Assembly: GCA_035276085.1 (NCBI GenBank)
Contig: DATELY010000163.1
Location: 1-44,047, forward strand
Source: DATELY01 sp035276085
Lineage (GTDB): Bacteria; Pseudomonadota; Gammaproteobacteria; Steroidobacterales; Steroidobacteraceae
DNA length: 44,047 nucleotides
Direction of reading: 5' to 3'
How positions within the stretch are numbered: the stretch's first letter is position 1; each line of letters starts with the position of its first letter. A model generated the notes under the pieces. The model saw only the letters and a program-made list of their open reading frames with translations, was not told the origin of the DNA and did no database searches. A program made the position numbers and the translations under genes. Shown here piece by piece: positions 16,267-25,104 of this stretch.

Positions 16267-18412
16267 GTGCACGACCCTCGGCGATCTCCCGCTGCGCCTT
16301 GATCAACCAGCGTCGCACGCCCCAGGTGCAACCCATCAGAACCAGCACCAACCCCGCCAGCAGCCAATAGTTCATCGCGCGCGGATCTTCGAGCGCCGCA
16401 TGCAGCTGATCGCCGAACAATGTCGCCGCGAACACACCTGGAAAGATGCCGATCGCCGTCCCCAGCAAGAAGTCGCGCAAGCGCAGTCGAATAGCACCCG
16501 CCACGATGCCTTCGACGGCATACGGTGCCAGCGGCACCAAGCGCAATGCGGTCACGGCGATCAGACCGCGCTCGCGCAGCACGCGCGCCATCCGCGCCAC
16601 TCTGCGGCCCCCGACCCGGCGCACCATGTGGCGATCGAATTGCTTTCCCGCGATATACGTGCCCCATGCGGAGAGCAGCATGCCCGCCATCGCGATCGTG
16701 AACGCACTCCATGGACCGAACGACATCACGCCGAGCATCGTGAGCAGCGGTCGCGGGAACATGACCAGCGATGCGGGCACGTAGATCGCCGTCAACACCA
16801 ACGGCGCCCACCACCGGCTACCGAAGTCGTTCGCCCAATGCGTGACCCAATCGGGATCGGCAAAGCGCGACAAGGGCGTGACCTGCCACATGGCAGGGAG
16901 CGCGATGCACAGCAGTGCAACGCTGACGACGCGCCACACGCCTCCCGCTTCCGGCCCTGAGTCTTCGCGTGCCGAGAAAAAGGAGGAGAGATTCTGCATC
17001 TCCACGGGGCGCTCCGGATCGGCCACGCCGACGACCTCCAGCATCGTCGGCGACACTTCCGGCAAGGGCTCGAGGGGCTGCAACGTTCGCTCACCGCCCT
17101 GCAGCGTATCGACTGCCCAGCGCACGGATCCTTGTTGACCGATCTCGGTGAGCACGGCGTCTGGCGAGGAACCCAGATGCTCCGCCAGCAGCTCAGCTCG
17201 AAAGGTGCGGATCGCCTCGCGCTTGCGGGCATCGCCACCCGCTTCCAGCGTGAGATCACATTCGCTGTCCAGACCCATCGACCGATTCGCGAGATTCGCA
17301 GAACCGATCCGCAACCACTCATCGTCCACGATCATCGTCTTCGCGTGCACATCGACGCAGGTGCCCTCCTGCAATCCCTGGACATGCGGATAGAACACGC
17401 GCAACCGATTGTACTTGTCCGCTGCGCGCAGCCGCTGAATCAAGCGTGTGCGCAACGTCTGCATCGTCAGCTCTTCGAGCCAGCCATGACTCAGGCGCCG
17501 CAGCACGACGATCACTTCAGGTCCATCGACCTCCTGCAACCGCGCGGCGAGCGCATCGCCGACCTTGTTCGCGGTGAAGTACTGATTCTCGATGTAGATG
17601 CAGCGCTTGGCCGCACGCACGAGGTCCACATACATGGCCTCCACTTCGTGCACGCCGCGCTCACCGTTCGTGGGTGACGTCGTGCGCGATATCGCCAGAC
17701 GGGCATTCACCACCTGCGGTTTCAGCCACGCAGGCCACAAACGCCCTGCCATGGGCAGGCTGCGAACCGGCTCGCCCGTGGCCTTCAGCCATCGCGTGCG
17801 CACGAGCTCACCGAGCGCTCGCGCCGCCTCGCCATCGACCGCGAACATCATGTCGTGGAAAGGCGGATAGGGAACGCCGCTGACCGTGCGCCGCTCGTCC
17901 GTCGGCGAATGCGAACAGGTGTCCCAGCGCTTGCAGGTGAGGTCGATGCCGCCGCAAAAGGCGATCGAATCATCGATCACGACCAGCTTCTGGTGATGCG
18001 AGCCGCCCACGGGATGCGTGTTGTCGTAGCGCAGATGGACACGGCGTCGCGGCTTCCAGCCGGTTCCCATGAGACTGGGCCACTCGCGATCCAGCCCGAA
18101 GATCATCGGATAGTCCCAGCCGAGAATGTAGACGTGCAGCATGCGCCGCTTACGCGCCAGCGCATTCAACAACTCGCCCAGCTCGCGCGGCCAACCGTGC
18201 GAGTCGACGTCATCGCTGAGCAGTCTGGTCTTGCTGTGGAAATCCCAGCCGCAGATCAGGATCGAGCGCTGGGCCTGACAGAACGCATCGAACAACGCAC
18301 GGAAATACCGCTCGCCGTCCACCAGCATGCCGACGCGATCGGCATGCGCGATGCGCCAACAGTTGACTCCGGTGCGAAATAGCGTTGCATCCGCGTGCGC
18401 GACTGCTCGCAT
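16223..18412 (-). CDS. Phospholipase D-like protein with C-terminal VTT/SNARE-associated membrane domain
   Basis: 729 aa. Two HKD motifs mark a phospholipase D catalytic pair: HHQKLVVIDD (about 140-148, followed by GGIDL) and HAKTMIVDD (about 365, followed by GSANLANRSMG). Residues about 500-715 are hydrophobic with the DedA/VTT pattern (FPRPLLTMLGVMSFGPWSAF, LRLVPLAPYAVEGIVAGAIR, GIFPGVFAATLFG). Such fusions are known as cardiolipin-synthase/PLD-like membrane enzymes; the exact reaction (transfer or hydrolysis of phosphatidyl groups) is not determined. ATG 18412 is preferred over a TTG 12 bp upstream. The downstream EEP gene overlaps its end. Confidence 0.87.
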   Translation of the reverse strand: MRAVAHADATLFRTGVNCWRIAHADRVGMLVDGERYFRALFDAFCQAQRSILICGWDFHSKTRLLSDDVDSHGWPRELGELLNALARKRRMLHVYILGWDYPMIFGLDREWPSLMGTGWKPRRRVHLRYDNTHPVGGSHHQKLVVIDDSIAFCGGIDLTCKRWDTCSHSPTDERRTVSGVPYPPFHDMMFAVDGEAARALGELVRTRWLKATGEPVRSLPMAGRLWPAWLKPQVVNARLAISRTTSPTNGERGVHEVEAMYVDLVRAAKRCIYIENQYFTANKVGDALAARLQEVDGPEVIVVLRRLSHGWLEELTMQTLRTRLIQRLRAADKYNRLRVFYPHVQGLQEGTCVDVHAKTMIVDDEWLRIGSANLANRSMGLDSECDLTLEAGGDARKREAIRTFRAELLAEHLGSSPDAVLTEIGQQGSVRWAVDTLQGGERTLQPLEPLPEVSPTMLEVVGVADPERPVEMQNLSSFFSAREDSGPEAGGVWRVVSVALLCIALPAMWQVTPLSRFADPDWVTHWANDFGSRWWAPLVLTAIYVPASLVMFPRPLLTMLGVMSFGPWSAFTIAMAGMLLSAWGTYIAGKQFDRHMVRRVGGRRVARMARVLRERGLIAVTALRLVPLAPYAVEGIVAGAIRLRLRDFLLGTAIGIFPGVFAATLFGDQLHAALEDPRAMNYWLLAGLVLVLMGCTWGVRRWLIKAQREIAEGRAHARAVDDEHRVPAA

Positions 18413-18547
18413 GAATGGCCCCAATCAGGAGCGCAGGGCAGTTCTGCGCTCATCAACGAGCCAAACGCGTCGCGCCCGGCAGGGTTCCTGGCTGTGTAGG
18501 TATCCGGTGTCACGTGTGGTGCAGAGTCACCTGACACTCGCGAGCGT

Positions 18548-20425
18548 TCACGCCATGGACAACAGCAATCGGTTCAAACGCTGGACGAAGGCGGCAGGAT
18601 CCTGCAGCTGTCCCCCTTCACTCAATGTCGCCTGTTCGAAGATCAGCAATCCGAGCTCCTCGAAGGTGTTGTCCGCGCTCGTCTGCGCGAGCCGCTGCAC
18701 CAGCGGATGCTGCGGGTTGACCTCCAGCACCGGTTTCGTCGGCGGCGCCTTCTGACCCGCGGCTTCCAGCAAGCGACGCAGGTGGAAGCTCATGTCGTGC
18801 TCGCCGAGGACCAGGCATGCAGCCGAATCGATCAGGCGCGATGTCACCTTCACGTCCGTCACACGGTCGCCCAGGGCCTTCTTCAACCGGGCAATCAACT
18901 CCACGTGATCCTTCGAAAGCGCTTCCTGCTGTTTCTTCTCTTCCTCCGTTTCAACCGCCGCGAGATTCAACTCGCCCTTGGCGACGTTGCGGAATTGCTT
19001 GCCGGAGTACTCGCGCAGGTGGTCCATCAGCCACTCATCGATGCGATCCCACAGCAGCAGCACTTCGATTCCTTTTGACTTGAGCTTCTCCAGATGCGGG
19101 CTCGAGCGCGCCGCGTTGTGGCTGTCGGCAGCCAGGAAGAAGATCTGCTCCTGGCCGGGCTTCATGCGCGCGATGTAATCATCGAGCGAGACTTCCTGCG
19201 CGTCGCCCTCGGTCTGCGTGCTGCCGAAGCGCAGGAGCTTGGCGATACGCTCGCGATTCGCGAAGTCCTCGCCGGGGCCTTCCTTGAGCACCGTGCCGAA
19301 CTCCTTCCACACCGTCTTGTACTTGTCCGGTTCGTCCTGCGCGAGCTTGGACAGCAGATCGAGCACACGGCGCGTCAAGCCGCTGCGGATGTTGTCGATG
19401 CTCGCATCCTGCTGCAGCATCTCGCGCGAGACGTTGAGCGGCAGATCGGCCGAGTCGATGACACCTTTGACGAAGCGCAGATACAGCGGCAGGAATTGCT
19501 CGGCATCATCGAGAATGAACACGCGCCGCACGTAGAGCTTCAGGCCCCGCGGCGCTTCCCGCTGCCACAGATCGAACGGCGCGCGCGCCGGGATGTACAG
19601 CAGCGTCGTGTATTCCTTCGAACCTTCGACCTTCGCGTGCGACCAGGTCAGCGGATCGGTGTAGTCGTGCGTGAGGTGACGATAGAACTCGCGATAGTCT
19701 TCATCCTTGAGGTCGTTGCGCGGCCGCGTCCACAGCGCCTGCGCGTGATTGACCGTCTCGTAGCCTTCTTCTTTCTCGCCCTGCTTGCGCATGCGCACGG
19801 CGAAGGCGATGTGATCGGAGTATTTGCGCACGAGCGCGCGGATGCGGAAGTCATCGGCAAACTCGTGCTCGCCTTCCTTGAGATGCAGCACGATGCGCGT
19901 GCCGCGGTTCGGCAGGTCCACCGTGCTCACGGTGAATTCGCCGTCGCCCCTGGATTCCCAGAGCACGCCTTCGGCGGCACTCAATCCCGCGCGACGCGAG
20001 TACACCTGCACGCGATCGGCAACGATGAAGGACGAGTAGAAGCCGACGCCGAACTGGCCGATCAGCTGGGCATCTTTCTTCTGATCGCCCGTCAGCTTGG
20101 CGAGGAAGTCCGCGGTGCCGGAGCGGGCGATGGTGCCCAGGTGCTCGATGGCTTCCTGTCGCGACATGCCGATGCCGTTGTCGGTGATCGTGATCGTGTG
20201 CGCTTTGTCGTCCGCTTCGATCGTGATGTTGAGCTCGGTGTCGCCCTGATACAGATCGGGAGTCGCGAGCGCTTCGAAGCGCAACTTGTCCAGCGCGTCG
20301 GAGGCATTCGAGATCAGCTCGCGCAGGAAAATTTCTTTGTGGCTGTACAGCGAGTGGATCATCAGCCGTAGCAGCTGCTTGACTTCCGTCTGAAAGCCCA
20401 AGGTCTCGGTCGTCGCCGCGGTCAT
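18548..20425 (-). CDS. htpG: Molecular chaperone HtpG (Hsp90)
   Basis: 625 aa, normal for bacterial Hsp90. The N-terminal GHKL ATPase has EIFLRELISNASDALDKLRF, ITDNGIGMSRQEAI and IGQFGVGFYSSFIV. The middle domain has PRGLKLYVRRVFILDDAEQF and LPLNVSREMLQQD, and the dimerisation domain ends with NPQHPLVQRLAQ. It folds client proteins in the cytosol using ATP. ATG 20425 is supported by AAGGAG 9 nt upstream; a longer frame starts 24 bp earlier. It is a single gene; a foldback repeat separates it from the small membrane gene upstream. Confidence 0.97.
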   Translation of the reverse strand: MTAATTETLGFQTEVKQLLRLMIHSLYSHKEIFLRELISNASDALDKLRFEALATPDLYQGDTELNITIEADDKAHTITITDNGIGMSRQEAIEHLGTIARSGTADFLAKLTGDQKKDAQLIGQFGVGFYSSFIVADRVQVYSRRAGLSAAEGVLWESRGDGEFTVSTVDLPNRGTRIVLHLKEGEHEFADDFRIRALVRKYSDHIAFAVRMRKQGEKEEGYETVNHAQALWTRPRNDLKDEDYREFYRHLTHDYTDPLTWSHAKVEGSKEYTTLLYIPARAPFDLWQREAPRGLKLYVRRVFILDDAEQFLPLYLRFVKGVIDSADLPLNVSREMLQQDASIDNIRSGLTRRVLDLLSKLAQDEPDKYKTVWKEFGTVLKEGPGEDFANRERIAKLLRFGSTQTEGDAQEVSLDDYIARMKPGQEQIFFLAADSHNAARSSPHLEKLKSKGIEVLLLWDRIDEWLMDHLREYSGKQFRNVAKGELNLAAVETEEEKKQQEALSKDHVELIARLKKALGDRVTDVKVTSRLIDSAACLVLGEHDMSFHLRRLLEAAGQKAPPTKPVLEVNPQHPLVQRLAQTSADNTFEELGLLIFEQATLSEGGQLQDPAAFVQRLNRLLLSMA

Positions 20426-20554
20426 GTGCAAAGGCTCCTTGAAACGCATCCGGGCGCTGCCGCTGGATGCGGCAACGCGTGTTCTACGCCAACGAATGTT
20501 GGTGCCCGCAGGGGCAGCGGGCTTATAGGGGCTGGCGGCTAGGGTTTCAAGAGA

Positions 20555-20635
20555 GGGCGACAGGCTACGGCCGACGGGCTACGGCCAGATGGGCGCACGC
20601 CGATTCTGGCCGTGTGCCGTGGCCCGTTGGCCGTC
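20555..20635. repeat. Foldback repeat (ACGGGCTACGGCCAGA family)
   Basis: The left arm (20555-20590) reiterates GGCTACGGCC and ACGGGCTACGGCCAGA, and the right arm (20605-20635) has CTGGCCGTGTGCCGTGGCCC, its approximate complement. The TGA stop of the 20634 gene falls at its edge, so it is a 3' hairpin of that gene. It shares words with 13211-13240. Confidence 0.75.
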
Positions 20636-20864
20636 ATGTCTTCAGGTGCGTGTCGAGGAGGCGACGGGCGACGCGATCGATCAGCACGATCGAGAGCAGT
20701 ACCGCGGCTGCGGCGAGCGTGACTTTGGGCAGGATGAGAAAGCCGAGAACCGTGAGCGCGAATAGCGCCAGGGCTGCGAGGAAGCCCAGCAGTCTGGGTG
20801 CCAGATGTCGCGCGGTTGCGACTGCATCGTCCAACTCGTCCAGCACGAGTAGCAGGTCTTCCAT
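20634..20864 (-). CDS. Small two-helix membrane protein of unknown function
   Basis: 76 aa from ATG 20864 (GAGG 6 nt upstream); MTRWT at 20879 is an alternative without a ribosome site. An acidic amphipathic start (MEDLLLVLDELDDAV) is followed by two hydrophobic stretches (LLGFLAALALFALTVLGFLI and VTLAAAAVLLSIVLIDRV) joined by a short turn, then a basic tail. It looks like an inner-membrane hairpin. No family is recognised; the gene is followed by a foldback repeat. Confidence 0.6.
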   Translation of the reverse strand: MEDLLLVLDELDDAVATARHLAPRLLGFLAALALFALTVLGFLILPKVTLAAAAVLLSIVLIDRVARRLLDTHLKT

Positions 20865-21037
20865 CGTCCACCTCGTCATCTCGGGTGCAACTCTAGAGAC
20901 GCGAGTGCGCGCGCGCCGTGAGGCGACTCACATCGTGGTATTCGACTGAAGCGGAGAGGTCTGTCACAAAGATTCCTACGCCTCGCTGGTAAGGTCGGCA
21001 ACCAGGATGTTCCGTTAAACCGGCCATTGTTCTTCCC

Positions 21038-21826
21038 ATGCAGAAGATCGTCGTTCTCAACCCCAAGGGCGGCTCCGGCAAGACCACCATTGCAACCAAT
21101 CTCGCGGGCTACTTCGCCACGCAGGGGCTCATGCCGGCATTGATGGACATGGACGCACAAGGTTCCAGCACGCGCTGGCTGAGTAAACGTCCAAAGGGGC
21201 TGGCCGCCATCCATGCGATCGCCGGCTACGAGCGCAACGTGCGCGTTACGCGCACGTTTGCGATGCGCGTGCCGATGGAATGTCAGCGCCTGGTGGTCGA
21301 TACCGCCGCTGCGGTCGAAGCCCAACGGCTGCCGGATCTTACCCGCAACGCAGCAGCGATTCTGGTGCCCGTGCTGCCGTCCGACATCGACATCCACGCG
21401 GCGGCGAAGTGCATTTCGGATCTGTTGTTGATCGCCAAAGTGCGGCGCGAGGAGCAGCGCATCGCCGTCATCGCCAATCGCGTCAAACGTCACACCGTCA
21501 TTTATCGCTCGCTGATGCGCTTCCTGCAGACACTCGACATTCCTGTGGTCACGACGTTGCGCGATTCGCAGAACTATGTGCGTGCATCGGAAACCGGCAC
21601 GGGACTGTTCGAGATGAAGCCCTACGCGGTGCGGGCGGATATCGAGCAATGGGCACCCCTCGTGGGGTGGTTGGCGCAGCGGCCGCCGGTTGCGGCCAGC
21701 CCCTCGATATTCTCCACGGGAACGACGGGGGCTCATCCGGTGGGCAACGCGTTTCAAGGCACCGCGACGACGGGAGCGCAACCGCGTCTGGTGCTACCGG
21801 ATCTTGAGGAAGCGGTTGGCGGTTAG
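21038..21826 (+). CDS. Orphan ParA/MinD-family P-loop ATPase
   Basis: 262 aa. Deviant Walker A NPKGGSGKTT (8-17) with the ParA signature lysine, switch I MDMDAQGSSTRWL, and Walker B-like LVVDTAAAV. The length and simple architecture fit the short chromosomal ParA group that positions cargo such as chemotaxis arrays or other complexes on the nucleoid or membrane. No parB or recognisable partner is adjacent, so its cargo is unknown. The C-terminal 50 residues are Gly/Thr/Pro-rich and probably disordered. The last codons (EEAVGG and stop) lie within the foldback repeat at 21808-21884, which probably rewrote the original end. Confidence 0.85.
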   Translation: MQKIVVLNPKGGSGKTTIATNLAGYFATQGLMPALMDMDAQGSSTRWLSKRPKGLAAIHAIAGYERNVRVTRTFAMRVPMECQRLVVDTAAAVEAQRLPDLTRNAAAILVPVLPSDIDIHAAAKCISDLLLIAKVRREEQRIAVIANRVKRHTVIYRSLMRFLQTLDIPVVTTLRDSQNYVRASETGTGLFEMKPYAVRADIEQWAPLVGWLAQRPPVAASPSIFSTGTTGAHPVGNAFQGTATTGAQPRLVLPDLEEAVGG

Positions 21827-21884
21827 CGGTTGGCGGTTGCCGGAAGGAAGACGGACGCGGAGCTCGTTGTGACTAACCGCTTCC
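21808..21884. repeat. Foldback repeat (GCGGTTGGCGGTTAG family) supplying gene ends
   Basis: GCGGTTGGCGGTTAGCGGTT is reiterated at 21811-21840, and CTAACCGCTTCC (from 21873) is its complement. The TAG of parA is inside it, and the TAG of the convergent 87-aa gene follows at 21885. It is likely a shared bidirectional terminator. Confidence 0.75.
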
Positions 21885-22148
21885 CTACTTCCCCTTGTCC
21901 TTCTCCTCCTTCTTCCAGTCGCTGCGCACCTTCTCTGTCCAGCTCTTGTAATTCGACCAGCTATACAGCGAACGCGTAATTGCTCCGTGTCGCGGGTTGG
22001 GGTTGGCGGGCGTCGAACGCTCCAGCCAGCCGCGCGAAGGCTCGCGTTTCTCTGCGCCTGCACGCACGCTCGACCGCTGCGCGCCTTCGCCGACCCATGC
22101 GCGGTGCGCACCAGTCGCCGAAAACTCATCGATCTTCTGCTCGCCCAT
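21885..22148 (-). CDS. Small basic protein of unknown function
   Basis: 87 aa from ATG 22148, with AGGAG 8 nt upstream. It has no hydrophobic segment. It reads as a soluble, charged, largely disordered protein: start MGEQKIDEFSATGAHRAWVG, tryptophan-containing middle, TRSLYSWSNYKSWTEKVRSD, then a lysine-rich end (WKKEEKDKGK). It could bind nucleic acid by charge, but no motif supports that. It is convergent with parA across a foldback repeat. Confidence 0.6.
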   Translation of the reverse strand: MGEQKIDEFSATGAHRAWVGEGAQRSSVRAGAEKREPSRGWLERSTPANPNPRHGAITRSLYSWSNYKSWTEKVRSDWKKEEKDKGK

Positions 22149-22344
22149 GTGTCCACTCCTGCGCCGTTGCAGTGCAAAGTAATGAGCACGCAGATGGCTC
22201 GTGAGGAACTGGTTCACAGGCACCTGTCGGGGTGCGGATACTGGGATGGCTATCGCAATCGCCGGAGCATTACGTTCAAGTGACACACGCCGGGCCCGAG
22301 GAACGGCGTCTCACTCGCGCAAAGCACCCGCGGTGCCCAAGACG

Positions 22345-23076
22345 TCAGACGGTGGCTTTTTCCGGTCGCTTGCTGCGGGTGGCTTCGAGCAAGGCAGCGA
22401 ACGCGGGCCGCATCTCGCTGAGAATCTCGTGAATCGTCGCCGGCATCAGCGATGTATTCACGTCCAGCAACACCACGGCATTGACGATGGCATCCTGCCG
22501 CGTTGCGGCGCGCAGGCGCTGCGCCATGCCGCGATTCACCGCGTGAATGCCTCGATACACTTCTTCCAGGCGACGCAGCAGCACATCCGGCGTATCACCT
22601 TCCGTGGCGGCGAAATGCTGGGCCAGGAGGTACATCGTGGCAACGCGATAAGCGGTCTCGTGCTCGTTGGAGAAAGGCAGGTGGAAGCGGGCCATCGGGC
22701 GGAATACCGCGATGCGAGGACAGCCGCTCGCAGCCATCACCACGCCCATGAACGACGCGACCGCCTGCTGCGCCGACAACGTGCTGGACACCGAGCGCTC
22801 CTCGGTTTCCACCGTGACACGCACCTGGTCGAACGATACGACGTCCGTGAACTCATCGATGAGTCCCGACATGTGTAGCGCCGCTGGGCAATGCGAGACT
22901 TGCGCAGCCGACAAGGGACAGGCAGCGCACTGATGGAACTCGAGCCGGGTCCACGCCGGCGCCTTCTCGGTCGGTGCAGGCAGGAGCTCAGCGGTGTCGC
23001 TTTCGAGCCGCAAGGGGAAGACTCGTTCGCGGCCATTCGGCAGCGAAAAGCGATAGGTGAGCGCGAAGGTGCTCAT
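22345..23076 (-). CDS. Conserved-looking protein with N-terminal cysteine cluster, function unknown
   Basis: 243 aa. The ATG overlaps the ppnN stop (ATGA), so it is translated in concert with ppnN. It begins with a beta-rich segment (FALTYRFSLPNGRERVFPLR) and then CAACPL...CPAALHMSG, a four-cysteine cluster that could bind metal. The rest is helical, including PMARFHLPFSNEHETAYRVA and NTSLMPATIHEILSEMRPAF. No signal peptide or membrane helix. I do not recognise a named family. The coupling suggests a role related to nucleotide turnover or stress control by PpnN, but that is inference. Confidence 0.72.
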   Translation of the reverse strand: MSTFALTYRFSLPNGRERVFPLRLESDTAELLPAPTEKAPAWTRLEFHQCAACPLSAAQVSHCPAALHMSGLIDEFTDVVSFDQVRVTVETEERSVSSTLSAQQAVASFMGVVMAASGCPRIAVFRPMARFHLPFSNEHETAYRVATMYLLAQHFAATEGDTPDVLLRRLEEVYRGIHAVNRGMAQRLRAATRQDAIVNAVVLLDVNTSLMPATIHEILSEMRPAFAALLEATRSKRPEKATV

Positions 23077-24479
23077 GCCACCAGCCGATAACACGGCCGG
23101 TACTCGCCGACGAGTTTCATGCGCTTCTGCGCAACGAACGCAGCCAGGAGATCGTCCATCATCTTCATGAGCTCGGGCTCACCGTGCAGCTCGAACGGAC
23201 CGCGCTGTTCGATCGCGCGAATCCCGTGCTCTTTCACGTTGCCGGCAACGATGCCCGAGAACGCGCGCCGCAGGTTCGCGGCGAGTCGATGCGTCTCCAG
23301 ATCGCGGCGCAACTGCAGCTGCGCCATCGCTTCGTGCGTCGGCTCGAACGGGCGCTGGAACTCCGGTGGAATCCGCAGCAGCCAATTGAAGTTGTACGCA
23401 TCGCTGCGCGAGCGACGAAATTCGCGGACGTGCTCGAGCCCCTTGCCCATCTCACGCGCGGCCTGGGCCGGATCGCCGATGATGATGCGGTAGCGCTTGC
23501 GTGCGCTGTCACCCAGCGTCGCGCCGATGAAGTGATCGATCTGACCGAAGTACTCGGCCGCCGATGGCGGACCCGTGAAGATGACCGGCATCGGCTGCGC
23601 GGCGTTCTCGGGATCGAGCAGGATGCCGAGCAGATACAGAATCTCCTCCGCCGTGCCGACACCGCCCGGGAACACGATGATGCCGTGACCCGTGCGCACG
23701 AACGCTTCGAGGCGCTTTTCGATGTCCGGCATGATCACGAGATGATTCACGATCGGATTGGGCGGCTCGGCCGCGATGATGCCGGGCTCGGTCATGCCGA
23801 TGTAGCGGCCATCGCGGATGCGCTGCTTCGAGTGACCGATGGTGGCACCCTTCATCGGGCCCTTCATCGCGCCCGGTCCGCAGCCGGTGCAGACATTCAT
23901 CGCGCGCAAGCCGAGCTCATAGCCGACCTGCTTCGTGTAGTTGTATTCGACAGGACCGATCGAATGCCCGCCCCAGCACACCACGAGGTCGGGGCGACCC
24001 TTGTTGTCGAGAATCCGCGCATTGCGCAGGATGTGATAGACGGCGTTCGTGATGCTCGCGGGGTCCTGCAGATCGAAGCGGCCGCTGCCGAGCACGGCAT
24101 CGTGGATGTAGACGATGTCGCGCAGGACCGCGAACAGATGCTCCTTGATACCGCGAATCATGCGTCCATCGACGAACGCACTCGAAGGCGCATGGCGGAT
24201 GTCGAGCTTCACACCCCACGCCTGGCGGCCCAGTCGGATCTCGAAGTCTTTGTAGCGCTCGAAGATCGCGCGTGCGTCGTCGGACTCGTGCCCCGATGCC
24301 AGCACGGCGAGCGCACAGCGGCGGAACAGTTCATACATGCCGCCCTGCCCTGCCGAGAGCAGCTGCTGCACTTCACGCTGGGAGAGATTTTCGAGACTGC
24401 CGAGAGGGGAGACCCGTGCATCGACCAGATCGTCCGGATCGACCTGAGTGACGACTGCGTTCGGTAACGGCTCACTCAC
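23073..24479 (-). CDS. ppnN: Nucleotide 5'-monophosphate nucleosidase PpnN (LOG family)
   Basis: 468 aa (E. coli PpnN is 454). PpnN cleaves purine and pyrimidine monophosphates to base plus ribose-5-phosphate and in E. coli is tuned by (p)ppGpp. Diagnostic blocks: VCWGGHSIG, CTGCGPGAMKGPMKGATIGH, TEPGIIAAEPPNPIVNHLVI, and the LOG motif PGGVGTAEE (271-279). The N-terminal (LVDARVSPLGSLENLSQREV) and C-terminal extensions match PpnN and not the shorter LOG proteins. The start is GTG at 24479, overlapping the transpeptidase stop (GTGA), with GAGAT upstream; it is coupled on both sides. Confidence 0.94.
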   Translation of the reverse strand: MSEPLPNAVVTQVDPDDLVDARVSPLGSLENLSQREVQQLLSAGQGGMYELFRRCALAVLASGHESDDARAIFERYKDFEIRLGRQAWGVKLDIRHAPSSAFVDGRMIRGIKEHLFAVLRDIVYIHDAVLGSGRFDLQDPASITNAVYHILRNARILDNKGRPDLVVCWGGHSIGPVEYNYTKQVGYELGLRAMNVCTGCGPGAMKGPMKGATIGHSKQRIRDGRYIGMTEPGIIAAEPPNPIVNHLVIMPDIEKRLEAFVRTGHGIIVFPGGVGTAEEILYLLGILLDPENAAQPMPVIFTGPPSAAEYFGQIDHFIGATLGDSARKRYRIIIGDPAQAAREMGKGLEHVREFRRSRSDAYNFNWLLRIPPEFQRPFEPTHEAMAQLQLRRDLETHRLAANLRRAFSGIVAGNVKEHGIRAIEQRGPFELHGEPELMKMMDDLLAAFVAQKRMKLVGEYRPCYRLVA

Positions 24480-25036
24480 GGCGTGATCTCGATCGGCGTA
24501 TCCAGAGGTGTCATCAACCAGATCTCCACCATGTCGGCGTTGGAGACGGCGATGCAGCCGTCGGTCCAGTCGACCTTCTCGTAGTAATCGAGCGTTTTCT
24601 TCGGCACGTTCGGCAGGCCGTGGATCATGATCGCGCCGCCCGGCGGCACGCCCAGGACGCGCGCGCGGGCAAGATCCTGATCATTCGGATAGGACACTTG
24701 CAGCGAGAGGAAGTAGTCGCTGTTGGCATTGCGGCGAACCAGACGATACCGCCCTTCCGGCGTGCGGAAGTCGCCTTCCTGTTCCTTCTGGCCCATGGGG
24801 GCAAGACCGAGCTGAATGGGATAGCTGCGCAGCACGTCGTTCTTGTGCAGCAGATACAGACGCCGCTCCGCTTTGCGCACCAGCACCTTGTCGGCGAGGG
24901 GCAACCCGGCTTCCCGCGAGCTTGCGACCGCGGTCGCGGCACCGGCTGCATCGGACCATGCGGGTGCACTCGCGCACGCGATGCCTGCCAGCAAGAGTCC
25001 TGCGATTGTCGAGCGGATGAAAAACACGCGAATCAT
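24476..25036 (-). CDS. L,D-transpeptidase (YkuD domain), secreted
   Basis: 186 aa. A leader (residues 1-28, ending AWSDA) precedes a YkuD domain with IMIHGLPN (H139) and WTDGCIAVSNADM (catalytic C161). The RTPEGRYRLV block is typical of YafK/ErfK-like proteins that form or cut 3-3 or lipoprotein links in peptidoglycan using a periplasmic cysteine. It is the first gene of a coupled series with ppnN and the 22345 gene. A cell-wall enzyme heading an operon with a nucleotide nucleosidase is unusual, and the basis of that link is unknown. Confidence 0.9.
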   Translation of the reverse strand: MIRVFFIRSTIAGLLLAGIACASAPAWSDAAGAATAVASSREAGLPLADKVLVRKAERRLYLLHKNDVLRSYPIQLGLAPMGQKEQEGDFRTPEGRYRLVRRNANSDYFLSLQVSYPNDQDLARARVLGVPPGGAIMIHGLPNVPKKTLDYYEKVDWTDGCIAVSNADMVEIWLMTPLDTPIEITP

Positions 25037-25104
25037 TATAGGCAGCTATGCACGTTATTCCGACTTGAGCTCAATCGTACGATGTGACGCCCCGCGCGTC
25101 GCGT

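Noticed and set aside
19094..20371. Long plus-strand open frame opposite htpG
   Set aside because: Shadow of high-GC codon use; composition is Arg/Ala/Val-rich with no domain, and HtpG on the other strand is certain.
21038..21826. Plasmid or chromosome partition locus around the ParA gene
   Set aside because: No parB or parS-like sites beside it; chromosomal housekeeping genes flank it.
23184..24467. 427-codon plus-strand open frame opposite ppnN
   Set aside because: Mirror of a certain gene; no recognisable motif or ribosome site.
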